In this document: one piece after another, positions 33,201-45,487 of the stretch
Layout of the letters: each line of letters starts with the position of its first letter
Numbering within the stretch: position 1 is the stretch's first letter
DNA from: Beroe ovata
Lineage: Eukaryota; Ctenophora; Nuda; Beroida; Beroidae
Assembly: GCA_946803715.1 (NCBI GenBank)
Contig: CAMPET010000184.1
Span: 22,577 to 86,576 of the forward strand
Reading direction: 5' to 3'
DNA: 64,000 bases
Translations under genes and position numbers: made by a program
The notes under the pieces: generated by a model
The model's database searches: none
The model's input: the letters and a program-made list of their open reading frames with translations, nothing else
What the model was told of the DNA's origin: nothing

Positions 33201-34706
33201 GCCAAAGTGGCAAACGGACTTATGCCCCATAATCCTCCCCCGACACGTCCTCCTTCCTTGCAGGAATTATGTCACTCTTTTCTTACTATTTACCAATTCT
33301 TATCCTCTTATTAACACTCGCTTATCACATTTCATCAGTTTTGGAAGTTGCTCATGTCAGGTGAGTTGTCTAACAGGGGCAACTGCTTGGATGGGGATGG
33401 GAACAATCCCAGGAACCTCTACGTGTACGAGTGTCATGGTCTCAAGGGAAATCAGCAGTGGTTCCTTACTGAGGTAAGAAGAGTCCAAACATACCTCAAA
33501 TATGATGGTACGGAACATTATCTCATAATTTCTCGTCATCCATCATGGATATAAGACTGTCAATTGGCCTGAACCACATTTCTTATAACTTACAAGGGAC
33601 TCATCTATCTTTCATAACGCAGGATGGTGTGCTCCAACATGGAGGAAGCGGGAAATGTCTATCCCACGATGGAACCTACCTCCTTCTTCTTCCTTGCGAT
33701 CCTTCTGATACCAGATTCATCTGGTCATTCGGAGGTAAGTAAGCTTAATATCTTTCTCAGTCAAAGCAAATAAAGAATCCATAGATTTAACACTCGATCT
33801 CCTAGTCCAGAACCTAGACTTGGGACAGACAGTTGATGTGGTATCTTATTGAAAACTTTAAACATTTCAGCTGAAAATAGCGAGCTCATGGCACGCTTCT
33901 ATGACATTCACAGCAAGCAGTTCCAATACAAGACAAAAAGGGAACTTGAAAAGGAGAAGTTTGAGAAGGAAGAGAGAAGAGCTGCAGCACAAAGGCAAAG
34001 AGAGGAAGTCCGAAAACAGCGAGAAGAAAAAGATAAGAGCACATTGGGTGAACAATCAGACTCAAAAGAGGAATTAGTTGACGAACAGACTGTTGTGATG
34101 TCAGAAGCAGAGAAAGAATTCCAGAAATGGAAAGCAGAAAAGAAGAGAAGAGAAGAGGATGCGAGAAAAAGAAAGGAGGAGGAGGAGATAAGAATAGTTA
34201 AGGAACTGGAAGCTGAGAGGCAGAAGCAAGAGGAGCTCAAGAAGCAAAGGGAGGAAGAAAAAAGAAAGCTGGAAGAGGAAAAGAAGAGGAAAGAAGAGGA
34301 TGAAGAGAGGAAACAATTCGAGCTTGAGAAGAAGAGATTACAAGAAAAAGAAGAGAATCAGCAGAATGAACCTGCAGAAGAAAGTGGCGTAGGTGAAGCA
34401 GTTAAGAAAAGCAACCAAACTTCGGTTGATGAGTCCTCTGAGAAATTGAATGAAAAGCTAGAGTTGTCGTCTGAAGAGGAAGAAAAGATAAGACATCTTG
34501 CAAAACAAGCAAAAGATAAAGAGACATTAGTACGAAACGAATCTGACTCAGATTCCGATGATGAGAGCGTTGTAGAAGACAAGGATGCTGAAACTGGCAC
34601 TCAAGCCAGTGAAAATGATTCCGAAAAATCCAACTCAAATGTTAAGCTAGATAATGAACAATTAAAGGAGTTTTTAGCTTGGAAAGCAGCCCAAGGTTCA
34701 GCTTAA
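30278..34706 (+). CDS. GALNT-like: Polypeptide N-acetylgalactosaminyltransferase with long helical tail
   Basis: Fourteen exons join in phase: 30278-30471, 30585-30672, 30933-31045, 31260-31438, 31549-31621, 31740-31878, 31985-32154, 32273-32474, 32607-32697, 32786-32934, 33071-33166, 33339-33473, 33623-33734, 33871-34706, giving 858 aa. A type II signal anchor lies at about 38-62. The GT27 domain has [20 protein letters not shown], the metal-binding DSH (239-241, usually DAH), a [11 protein letters not shown] strand, WGAEN (348-352, usually WGGEN) and GHIFRK with the metal-ligand His at 376. A ricin-type lectin domain follows (about 430-580; [30 protein letters not shown]). It should start mucin-type O-glycosylation in the Golgi by moving GalNAc from UDP-GalNAc to Ser/Thr. 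Oddity: the last exon (836 nt, against 73-202 for the others) adds 278 residues, first Glu/Lys/Arg-rich (about 604-725), then acidic and Ser-rich. Known GALNTs end just after the lectin domain. Confidence 0.9.
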
Positions 34707-35200
34707 AAAAACTTTGTATACCTATGAAATTATTGTTAATTTTTGACAGAAACCTTAACTTCTAAGTTATTCAACAAGGTAATGTTTTGTTTCAATTTTC
34801 TTGATGAATTCATAATTCCATACAGAAATCGGAATTCCAATGGGACTGCCGCTGCTCAACCACCAATATAATTCACATATCGAATAATGCTTCACACCGT
34901 GTATGACGCATATAATGAGATGGAGTGTGTATAACTGTGCAGCCGATCGTATATAGGTGCAACTTCATCCAATATTACACATTGGCTTTTGCCACTGTTA
35001 CTACATTCTGCCATACCTCTGAACATTGCAAAGCCATTCCATTTGGTTGATTATTCACTGGGGAAATGCATTTTCCCATCCAATAATCATAATCCTATGC
35101 TGTACCTATTGATCCACATATGGCACGATATGATATAATAGCTGTGTAATGTCTTGTCATCAAAATGATTAACTTCTCTCCTTCATCCATATCAACAGCT

Positions 35201-35339
35201 GTTTAGCGTATTAAAACCGTCGGTGTACTTGTTTGGGAGTTATGTGGGAGTAGCAGTATGTTATCAGCTAGGCGGTAGCCTCGACGTTTGTATGTTTACA
35301 ACGGAAGCATTAAGATCTGCAAAGCGCTCTATATTGTTG
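35201..35339 (+). CDS. Weak candidate terminal exon
   Basis: After a possible acceptor (catatcaacag) the frame reads about 45 residues with a plausible hydrophobic stretch (VYLFGSYVGVAVCYQLGG) and ends at TAA. No partner exon was found and it cannot join the GALNT exons in phase. It could be a chance open frame. Confidence 0.15.
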
Positions 35340-36399
35340 CGGTAAATGCAGCTCATAATAGAGCTAATGTTGATCAGTAGATGATTTTCAGTCTATCAGA
35401 TTTACGCACGGTCATGACTAGGAAGGTAAAGGCAAACAACATCCTCAATCAAACCACTTATACTAGGTACTTATGCTATAAGTATACGCCTCATATAATG
35501 ACTCATTCACTTACACACACACACTCAGTATATGTATTGTACTCAGTGTCCTTATTAATCTAACCCTACTCCAGCATGATATGATAGCACTGGGTCACTA
35601 TCATATATACCTAGTCGTGTAAGCTATACGTCTACAGAGTAGAATGATATGTGAGAGAGCAAAGATCGTTCTTTGGCATGTATTTTCACTTCATGCGCTC
35701 ATGCCAGTTTTATACAAAGCTTTGAGTTTTTTTGAATATTTTTGCATTCTGAATAATCTTGATAAGAATACCGAGATTATTTTATCATAGAGACGACTAA
35801 TGACTAGACAGTGGCCGATTCACCTTGCTAGACCAAATTGCTATCATATGGTTCATGGAAGTCGCACAACATATTTGTCACACGTACTGTCTTTGCCATC
35901 GTGTTACCTCAATTAGCATTACCAAAGCGCAGTGGACAATTTATTCCAGTATCACGACTACTTACTACTACTAGCATAGGTAGGAAGTATCCACTACTCA
36001 CTTGATACAGTAGTTTAATTGTCCGTTGTAACACCGCTGTACTGCACCATTTTGCCAGCTGTGCAGCAATTACATTGCATCTTGATGGCATTGCAACCTG
36101 TTTTGTCACCTTGATAGTGTTCTTTCTTTGAACTGTTACCTAAACTCCTTTCTTGAAAATATCGATCGTTGCGGTGTCGTATGACAAGGCTATATGCTGC
36201 ATCCCGCTTTCGGAACATCATATCTTCCAATAAACCCTCACAAATGATTTGTAGTTTTGTTTCGCAATTGCATTACGTGTCTGTCATGAGGGATTATAGT
36301 AAAGAATGGTCGACAGTTACTCAAACTTTGGCAGGTGTACACTGTACAGCTACGTAGAGCAATTTATGTGGCAGTGCTCACTGCTTTTATAACCACAAA

Positions 36400-36480
36400 T
36401 ACAGACACAGACACAGACACAGTTACAGACACATATAGACACACACCCACATACACACACACATACACACACACATACAG
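36400..36480 (+). repeat. CA-rich microsatellite (acagac/acacat)
   Basis: Tandem acagac units pass into acacat/acacac units. Confidence 0.85.
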
Positions 36481-39400
36481 AGTTCATAACCAGAATATTG
36501 AGCCCCCTATATTATAGCACGAGGGCGAGGGGTCGGATCATCATGATTACATAGACACCTGCATAACCTGATGAGCACACATGTGCCTCATATTTGATAT
36601 TATTATGTCCCCATCATGCCAAGTTCTTGTTATACGCCAAATTGTTGTGACTCATATATATGGGCCATGGCACCTCCAATTTAGTTATTATACCTAGGCC
36701 GTATGTACCAAGTAATGTGTCACGTATTGTAGGTGTCATAAATACGTAAAGACTAAAGGTCCATTACATATATGTGTAATTGATCGTTGCTGTGGTTTGA
36801 GGACTTGCATTGCAACTGCTGAGCAACACCCTTTCTATTTCATGAGGATGTGAATTACGGGTACATGTCTTTGTTACCATAAAGATAATTTAACTTTCTT
36901 GAATTCAATACCCATTCATATTTCATGATAATAATTAGCTTTGAAGATTGAAATCTATAGATTCCATGGTCATAGTCATGTTATGCAGCTTTGTGTTGAT
37001 GACATATTATGAAGTTGGGCATGACTCTTGCACTCCCAGATGAAGATGAACCAAGGACATCATGTCGTTTAGTTAGGAATGCGGGGGATTTTGGATCAAA
37101 TGAATGGGCGTTCCACATTAATGGCATAATTATAGTATACCCACATACACATACGTTATGGTATGTGCCTGAACGATCTGCTTTCCAGTTCAAGTTAGTT
37201 AAGTAGATCTGCTTGTATTATTATAATACCTTGTTATATATGTTTCGTGATAATGCATGTATCCTGAATGCTGTATGATCATAGGGCCTTTGCTTTTCAC
37301 CAGCCATAACAGGTATGATAGGTTTAGATTATACTTTTGAACGTTATATTTTGTAAGCCAATTCTTTCTTATCCTAGCAAACAGACCAGTGGTGTGTCAT
37401 TAACGACACAGCATACAATTTTCTAATTTGTAATACTGCAATATTTTTAGTGGTATTTTACAACCTTTGAAGTTATTTATGTTTGTGTATGAAGCCTGTA
37501 AGCTTGCCTTAGTTTGAAGATTACCAAGATGTTGCATGAATTCTATATCGTTCATATAATAAAGCTACGCTGAATCTCACTTCATGACATGTCATGTCAA
37601 ACTTTAGCAAAAACAGCTGCTCGGTTATGATAGGTACAGAACGTCGTGAAGATTAAAAGTCTTGGTTTTACTTCCTCAGAAGCACTACAGCATAACATTT
37701 GAATGACAGAATATTGAACGATGATACTATCATTTAGTGAGAGCTATTACTATCACTCTGAAGTGATTTGTCATTTGTTTGTCGCATATTATACAAGCAC
37801 TGGTGAAATTTCGAGTCTTCATAAGAGACTGCAGCAGTTAAGCTAATGAACGATGAGAAATCCTATTGAAATCAATCTTCTTGCATATATTCAGCGCTTT
37901 CAGCCAACTTATTGACTATTGTCAATAAATCCATCGAGTCCAATATATGGTAGCCAATATGTAGCCCCTAGACTGACCTATCCCTATCCAATAGCTTTTT
38001 CACTTTCATATTACTTAATTAGTACATTCACATGATAAAGTTGCAGTAAAATAGGTAACGAGGGATATTCCTATCAAAAAGCCTGAATAGAGTCTTCGTT
38101 GAAGACATGTCATTATTATTCATTTCCGGATGATAGATAATTGCTCCAATATAAGTCCGTGTTAATATACATCGAACATCATTCTCATATATTTATCACT
38201 GTCTGCATTAGATTTTCGGTTGCCTATTATAAATAACTACAATAATAATTCGCCAACTGTCGATGCTCTCCAAGTTGATGCCGGTTTTGATATCTGCCAT
38301 TTTATTTGGGCTCATTGATAGCCATAAAGGGGCTTTTTGCTTCAAATGATTGACCCCACAAACATTTTATTGGACTGAGAGACACTTCTGTCCTTCATAG
38401 TACCATTTAATATGAAATAGTTCTGTTATATTGAGACGACAAGCTTTTTAAAGGACGCAATATATAACCCCTAAATTCAGCTGACAAAGAAGCAATTTCG
38501 ATTGTTTGACACTTGCAGACAACGAGTTTTTCATGTTAATAAGATCTCTTCAGTTTTCTGTGACATTTTGATGCTTTAGCTTGAATATTATGTTAAGTTA
38601 AGTGAATGTAAATAATTCATGTATGGAATATTCGTATCATTTCCTCATTTCTTTGTAACCTAACCGCTTTACATTGTGAGATTATGACTCATCCAAGTTT
38701 TTCTATCGCGAGAAAACTCGGTTTTCGAGAACATCCGTCGATCAGCAGCTATATTGATTCGGTAAGAGAATAAGGCTTAATATTTTATTGGATGGGCACG
38801 GCAATCGAGTAGGTGCTTCTTCGCTATGATTTCACACAATTCATGGGTATGACGATGTTGCTCAATGTAAATTCAAAGATGTTAAATTGTTGCAATAACT
38901 TGCCTGATTAGACCATAGGTTCATAATCACAAGGAATATTATTGGTAGCTATGGGGGGGGGGGTAGCAAGTCTATAATATAAGATTGATGAAGTGTCAAT
39001 GTCTGGGTATAATTATCACATCAAGATATTAATTATAGTGGATGTGTCACACTTTCTATTTTCCTAGAATTTACAATCTTAATAACATACATTGCTAATA
39101 TATTCTAGGTGCTGAGCAACGTCTGTGAAGAGAAGCAGTTTTATTATTTGGTCACATTAACCTTTACCTGTGGAAGGGGGATATCTGTCTGTTATTGTTT
39201 GTTTGGAGTGTAAGCTATATGACCTGGCCCATATTCTCTCTACTCTTATTCTTAGTTAGGGGCATACATGTTTACCCTCAACTTTCCAGTGTTATATAAT
39301 GGTGTGGGTGCTACTAATTCCTATTAAAGGCACCGCCTCCTTTAGATTGCATGGTGCTCCAACTCTTGCACCATGACTATCTATATTATAATTTGGTTGT

Positions 39401-39945
39401 TTGTTTGTCTTTCTGTACGTCCGTCACTAAATGCACGTGATGATTTTGAAGTTAAAGTAAACTACACTCAGCAGGTGAAAGTTTTATACACTGGTGAAAG
39501 TTTTTTTAGTACGTACTACCCTTGTTATGCTGTACCTGCCACCTGCAGTACCCTTCTTATATATTATAGATACTCCACACTCAGTTTTATTTTTGTAAAA
39601 GTTACAGTTGATATAGTCCAGGCTAGAAGTTTCTTCCAGTGTCTTAATTATTGTAATTTTCAGTAAGGTTTCGTATTTTTTTCGGAATTTAGTAAGGGTA
39701 AGATTATCTTATTTTTGAGAGGCCTAGACTCAATTTCTTGGGAACAGTTGTCGGTTTCTTATGAAGTGTACCTACTATGAACCACGCAGTCCCTGTTACC
39801 GCAGTACCACACATCTACTGAAATATATAGCAGTTCTTCGTGCTGTGTGTTGTCAGTTTACATAATAGGTCAAACAAACAATGTAAACGAGCATAAGTTA
39901 ACAAAAAAAACAAAAAGTTATTATCAATTTTATCAATTTGTAAGG

Positions 39946-39962
39946 ACACACACACACACACA
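39946..39962 (+). repeat. CA microsatellite
   Basis: A short (CA)n run in noncoding sequence. Confidence 0.85.
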
Positions 39963-41382
39963 AAGGCACATGGTTAACAGTAGGAAAATATGAACAACCA
40001 CATCGTTTATAATTATACCTATTTGACAGAAAGCATGGTACCATGTGTTTTTGTTTGAACGGTCTAACGTGTGTCTGTGTTTGTCTGTGTCATGTGTGCG
40101 CCATAGACGCCATATAGTTTATCATCACACTCACAATAATTATTGCTTTTACACACTTCCACGTCGACACTGTTCTATGTGGTCCCTAAGTTTACCCTTC
40201 TAAAGAGTTCTTGGAATGAATAATCAATATCCCACTGAGCCTTGCCATGTCAATCCTACACACTATAGTATTAGTAGTGTCTTCAAGGATGTTCATTCAG
40301 ACACGCTTCTTTTTATGTTTTTTTGCTCATTTCGGGTCTGTTTATTGCACAATTGCCTAATTCGTGTACCTATATTCCTTATTTTTACCCAGTTCATAAA
40401 AATTTATTTATCCTTTTTCGGACATCGTCACAAGTTCTGAGTATTGGTTTGAGTGAAGAATCTTCAATATCATTGATAGGTATATGGGATTGGGACGTCA
40501 ATCACGCTAGGTATCACACAGCTGCTTGGTTATAATCGACAACAGATGTCCTGTGAGATTCAATTATCATAGGCATACTGCAGTACATAAAATTATTAAA
40601 TGTAACTGCAGCATATTATAGCATAGCTTTCTTTGTTATCATCATGTGCAGTATTACGTTTCATATGAAGAGCTAATTTACTTCTTGTTATTGACAATTT
40701 TAAAAAGTGGGGTCCAGAGCGCATGTCAATTGGATTATGAGCTACTCGCAGTGTTAAAAGAGTAGCTGCCCCTCACCTCCCTATCAGTTTACCACTACTA
40801 TTATTAGTTGCAGTAGTTAGTACTAGTTTCATATTTTGTAATTACCAATTGTATAGGAATCTGCTATTATATTAGGTATGCAAATCTTATTAAGAAAATG
40901 TATAGTAAGGATTGGAGCATTAATCCTTTCTATCAACCCAATTATTTATCAATCTGTTCATGTCATCTAGACCAGGCAGTGAGAATTTCATCAAGGCTAA
41001 GTTACATCCTGCACAAGCTCTAGCCTCAACTCAATGATATTATATGATATAACTTCCAATCCAATTTAGCTACATATTGCCCTCACTCATATTATCATAG
41101 AGCTGGGGTCATGCTGGATTGTGAGATATAACTTAATAACTTATAATTATAATCAATCATATGAATGCTATGATTTATGTGTGCTATCATATAGGTACAT
41201 TCATTGAGAGCTCAATTATAATTGTACCTTTCCTTGCTTATTTTCTCTCCTGATAAAAGCACATCAGATGACGTGTTATGGTAGGTTCATTATCCAAACT
41301 TAGTCAAAATGACAAATTTTGCTGTTATACAAACAGCAATTTACTAAGTGTCATCTATGTTATCGGCACCTAATAAACAATT

Positions 41383-41553
41383 TCATATTGCAGTTACAGT
41401 TGTTGTACCAAGTAATTTTTCTTGACACTTTTCTTTGATCATTTTTCTTTGAGAAATGTTTTTGGTGGAAATTCTTCTCTGCTTCTTTAAAATATTGCTA
41501 GAGCTGCTATAGAAGCCTACTGCTTCGTGGGCAACACGATTTGGAAGACTCAT
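41383..41553 (-). CDS. Weak candidate small ORF
   Basis: From an ATG at 41553, 56 codons (MSLPNRVAHEAVGFYSSS...) run to a stop at 41383, with a basic, Lys/Gln-rich second half. It lies head-to-head with the second receptor gene. No domain and no independent evidence; listed only because composition and position are plausible. Confidence 0.15.
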   Translation of the reverse strand: MSLPNRVAHEAVGFYSSSSNILKKQRRISTKNISQRKMIKEKCQEKLLGTTTVTAI

Positions 41554-41738
41554 TTTATTTTTGACCAAATAGGCAAATAAAACGTCGATGGTTTCAATTG
41601 CATTGTGTTTATCGCTTTATCCGTTACCCTTTCTTAGCTTCAGTCATTTCTTTGAATTTCGAGTAGTACCAGTCTTGTGGTTGCCACTGTTGACTTTATC
41701 CTCTTTATACCAGACTCAATCCTCTGGAATTATTAACT

Positions 41739-44570
41739 ATGGTTCTTATTGACCTGTCTGGGATGGAGGAAAGTCTGAAAATTGGAGCTGATAAGGGAGT
41801 TTTGGAATCCACAGGTGAGCTAGATCAGAAAATGCCTATTTTCACATCGTTAGGTTTCTGAAATGTCTTTTTAGATGCTTCCATCCCGAGTTTGGTTAAA
41901 TAAAAACATGTACTGCCAGATGGCATATGACAGTTGACATTGATTTTGTTGCAGGTCTTTGTATCCTTTACATGGTGACCGCCATAGTGGCAGCAGTGCT
42001 CAATGGCACTGTTATCATCAGTGCCATACTAGAGAGGTGGAAAGAAGTGGATAACTTCACATTTGTGTTCTGTGTGTCCCTCAGTTTTAACCACTTCTTC
42101 ATTACCTTTCACATACATTCAAGTTAGTGATATAGAACATGACCAGAAGTGAAAACTATATTGGCTAAATTTCATCTAAGAATGACTTAATGTCAAGTGT
42201 TACAGTGTCGACTGTCGATACACCTGTCACTCAATAACACGAAAAATTGGCGCATTATTACTTTCAACCATATTTGAGACACGTGTTACCAATATGCTTC
42301 TGATAATCCATACTATATAGTGCACGCTGATATATACCACTAATACTTTCCACAGTGATGGCCTACTCAGTAGTGGCAGATACCTGGGGATTGCATTGTA
42401 TCCCTTGCTTGGGAATGGGCATGTTATCTTTCTACCTTCACAACCTTTACCTACTCCAGATACTGCTCATCATCTTCGATTTGACAGTTTCCAGGTCAGA
42501 AGAGTCTTCGAGATCTTGAACCCCCGAAATATTGTTAGAGTATCAGAAAGCACAATTTCAAGGTCCTTTCCTCTGATCACAGTAAGACATCTACCTATAA
42601 AACTTCTTCAGGTTTGCAAATTGGACTGAATTTGTGTCTGTGTCTCTGTGCAAGAAGATAGCTCTTCATTCTTGGATCATAGCTTTGATACCACAGGTAA
42701 CATGCTAAAACTAACATTTGCAGTCGAGTTAGACACCTGCTTAGATACTATCAAGATACTTTCAGTTGTAATTGACCGTTCAGTATTGAATCAAGGTCAT
42801 TAATTAATCTAAAAACATGTTCTCTCTCTCTCTCCAGGTATCCCCAATGCTCCTCAAGTTTGAGGACCCCTTCCTCTACAGTGCTGTTTGGGGAGGATGT
42901 TTCCAGGTTTTTGTATTCAGAGATGTATCAACTCTGTTCAAGTGTCTGGGTATCTACCTGCTACTCCCTCTAGCTATCCTAATTATGTGGTAAGTGTGGT
43001 TCTACAGTGATCACAGCCAAAATGTGTGTAAGTTATGGATCAAAATCTAAACCTTAATTTTGTAAAGAAGTGCAGACTCCTTTTTTTGTTTCTTTTTCTT
43101 TTTTGGCATGAGAAGAAGATGAAGATTCTTCTAAATAAAGGTCTGCTTAGATTTGAGTCCATATAACCCAAGCTCAGCTCCTATGATAGATTCTGCTATA
43201 AAACTCCCTCCCTTCCCTGTCATAGTGCCATGTTAAGTTTCCCAATATATGGTCCCTCCCTGCAGGTATGTTGTAATGATTTACAAGGGAGAGGGAAACA
43301 GACGGCTAGCTATCACCGTATCCAGGATGAATGCGGAAGAGGGGGGCTTGGAGAGGGGGAGGAGGAGACAGCGAACAACAGAGGCTCTGGTCATCATGTA
43401 CTTCCTCACCACTTTCCCTTACTTTGTGTGAGTGGAAATATTCAGTGAATTTATAAAACATGGGTCTTATGCATCTGATGAGTTATGGCACTTTCAGTGA
43501 AAAGATTTTTCACATAAGTTAAAACTTCTGACGGAAGATTCTCACGAAATATGACCCATCAATAAGATGTTTCCGCAGATGTAAGATAGTTGAGATGGCC
43601 AAAGATGAACCTATTTCCAAACGGGGAATAGAGTTTGCAAGCTTCCTCTACTGTTTAGGAAGTGTGTTTGTTCCCGTCATATTCGTATTATTCTGTCCTA
43701 CTTACTGCAGGTAGCTATAGTAAAATATATATAGTTATTCCCAGTAGTGTATGATCCCAGCGAGTTATATTGTTGCGTTACTGTTGTCCAATTGTTCCGT
43801 CATTGTTGTCTGATTGTTGCGTTATTGTTGTATGGACATCGGCATAGGTTACCGAATATGTGTCACAATTTTGATTTTGTCAACAAAACCTTCCTCTATA
43901 ATACGACTTGTCACTTTTCTTTCTCACTGCAGGTTTTTGATTCCACCGAAGCGGTATCCAGCAGTTTACAGCTTGTTAAAGTGGACACACCCCTCTCCAC
44001 ATCATATCACAACGTTCAATGGGATATCCATCAACCGCCCTCAACTCAACAAGGTAAGGGGACATTGAATATGACAGTCATATCGGGGTGGTAATACTGT
44101 GATCTGTGACGGTTTGACACAACTGACAATCGGATTTTGTGCAGTTCACACTGCAGGTGTGACAAGCTTAGACTGAGCGAGATAAAAAGTGGAAATACTG
44201 AAATAGCTCAATAATTTTCCTTCTGATCCTTATTGAAGTGTAAATACTTATGATTTTGTCTTACCTTGGATAGCATAGACTCTGTCAGTGAGCCCCGTCG
44301 TGTGTCAGGGAAGCTGGTTTCTTACTTCCGTACCAGCAACTTTCCACTTCCTGACGCCTGTGTAATGTTCAGATTGAGGAAGTCGAAGAGTCGGAGGACG
44401 ATGACGACTACATTGAACTTCCTGCTGTTAACATCACGCTGAACAATAACAACAAGAACATTAACAACAGCGGGTGTAGTGGTGGTGACAGTACGTCATC
44501 CGGTATAACAACAGCTACTGATGACAGGGTTAACAATAACACTCTGTCGCCACCCTGCCCACGATACTGA
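41739..44570 (+). CDS. Divergent seven-transmembrane receptor
   Basis: Nine exons join in phase: 41739-41814, 41955-42122, 42356-42494, 42612-42696, 42838-42989, 43266-43427, 43579-43710, 43933-44053, 44373-44570, giving 410 aa. Hydropathy gives seven helices. TM1 has VLNGTVII (N1.50), and TM2 reads VSLSFNH (the LxxxD Asp is replaced by Asn). TM3 ends FDLTVSRF (DRY position reads SRF), TM6 is YFLTTFPYFV (the CWxP Pro kept, Trp lost) and TM7 ends VPVIFVLFCPTYCR (NPxxY not kept). It is most likely a diverged class-A-type receptor rather than a typical one; another 7TM class cannot be excluded. The tail is unusual: an acidic run (EEVEESEDDDD) followed by Asn-rich sequence. The first ATG is 41739; 41764 is an alternative in frame. 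Intron 8 (44054-44372) contains a second open frame after 44281 (SVSEPRRVSGKLVSYFRTSN) that could be an alternative C-terminus, but its phase does not fit exon 8. Confidence 0.78.
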
Positions 44571-45487
44571 TAGCCATGACAACACTTGTAGGGGTTATCC
44601 CTGCCGTCGGAGCTGCGCAATTGTAATTCCGCCATTGCCAGGGATAAAATTCCGCCAGCAAGAGTAGGGATCAGAAATCCTACAAGACAACACTTCCACA
44701 TTACACAAGGGGTAACAATATGGTACCAAATGTTATCCTATCATGGTGTGGCGCTGTGGTAACAAGGACTATTTTATTTTTAGCAGAATATCACTTATGG
44801 TTCATGTGGTTGATAATCACTTTTATTCATTTTTTTTTCATTTTTTGAACTTATTGTTGGTTTAATCTGAGGAATTTTATACTTTCGAACTCATGAATAC
44901 CTCGTTGTAAAGTTTCAATAGAATTGTTTCGGGATTATATATTGCTAGCAGTGATAGAATATTAACAGTGAATTGTAGGGCAGGATGAAGGCAGCTGATA
45001 TGATGCTTTTGATAAGTTGGTTGTGACAGCAGTGCAGTTGGTTATGACACTATATTGACAGCTTTGAAACTAGAGTTATGACATTTTGTGACAGCTATGT
45101 AGATTATCAACTATTTAAGTGATAGCTAGTTAAGTGGATATCACTTCATATGATACAGCGGTGAATATTGGCGCAGCAAAATTGATATACATTGTACGTG
45201 CAAGGTAAGCGAATATCCACGGATCATACTCGTCCTCCTTCCCATATCGGAACGAGAGTCTTGCCGATCCATAAGCTACGCCAGAAGTTTCTCTTGACCG
45301 GGTTCCACGGCAAATATGACGGCCACAATCGACACGACCACACAATTCTTTTGACGAGTCGATTCATAATCATTTGGTTACATCCCGCAGTCAAGATGCC
45401 AGTAACAAATTTTCCATTGTATACCTCTCTCTCTCTGTCCGACATATCTCTAGCAGCAGTGAACACCGCAGTGATTATAGATATAAT
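44571..45487. other. Convergent intergenic region
   Basis: This lies between the stop codons of receptor 2 (+) and the EF-hand gene (-). A stretch of higher CpG content at 45190-45470 is open in several frames on both strands. I take it as 3' UTR of the EF-hand gene, since no frame has splice partners or a domain. Confidence 0.4.

Larger units (their letters stand above)
34707..41738. other. ~7-kb noncoding region
   Basis: No convincing gene. I checked the open frames here; none has a domain or a chain of matching splice sites. Microsatellites lie at 36400-36480 (CA-rich) and 39948-39962 (CA), and a run of ten G at about 38945. A short hairpin (CATGGTGC/GCACCATG) lies at 39350-39375. Two weak coding candidates are 35201-35339 (+) and 41383-41553 (-), listed separately. 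The stretch may be regulatory or hold old mobile-element remains too decayed to see. Confidence 0.45.

Noticed and set aside
33867-34638. Several minus-strand open frames rich in Ser, Leu and Phe
   Set aside because: They are shadows of the Glu/Lys-rich GALNT tail exon on the plus strand.
36981-37206. Frames on both strands of moderate length
   Set aside because: No splice partner, no domain, isolated in a long noncoding region.
39350-39375. Hairpin CATGGTGC/GCACCATG followed by T/G-rich sequence, possible tRNA or mobile-element end
   Set aside because: The 8-bp stem is too short, with no cloverleaf, no A/B boxes and no matching second end.
43747-44094. 115-aa frame through GPCR exon 8
   Set aside because: The receptor exon uses another frame that matches phase on both sides.
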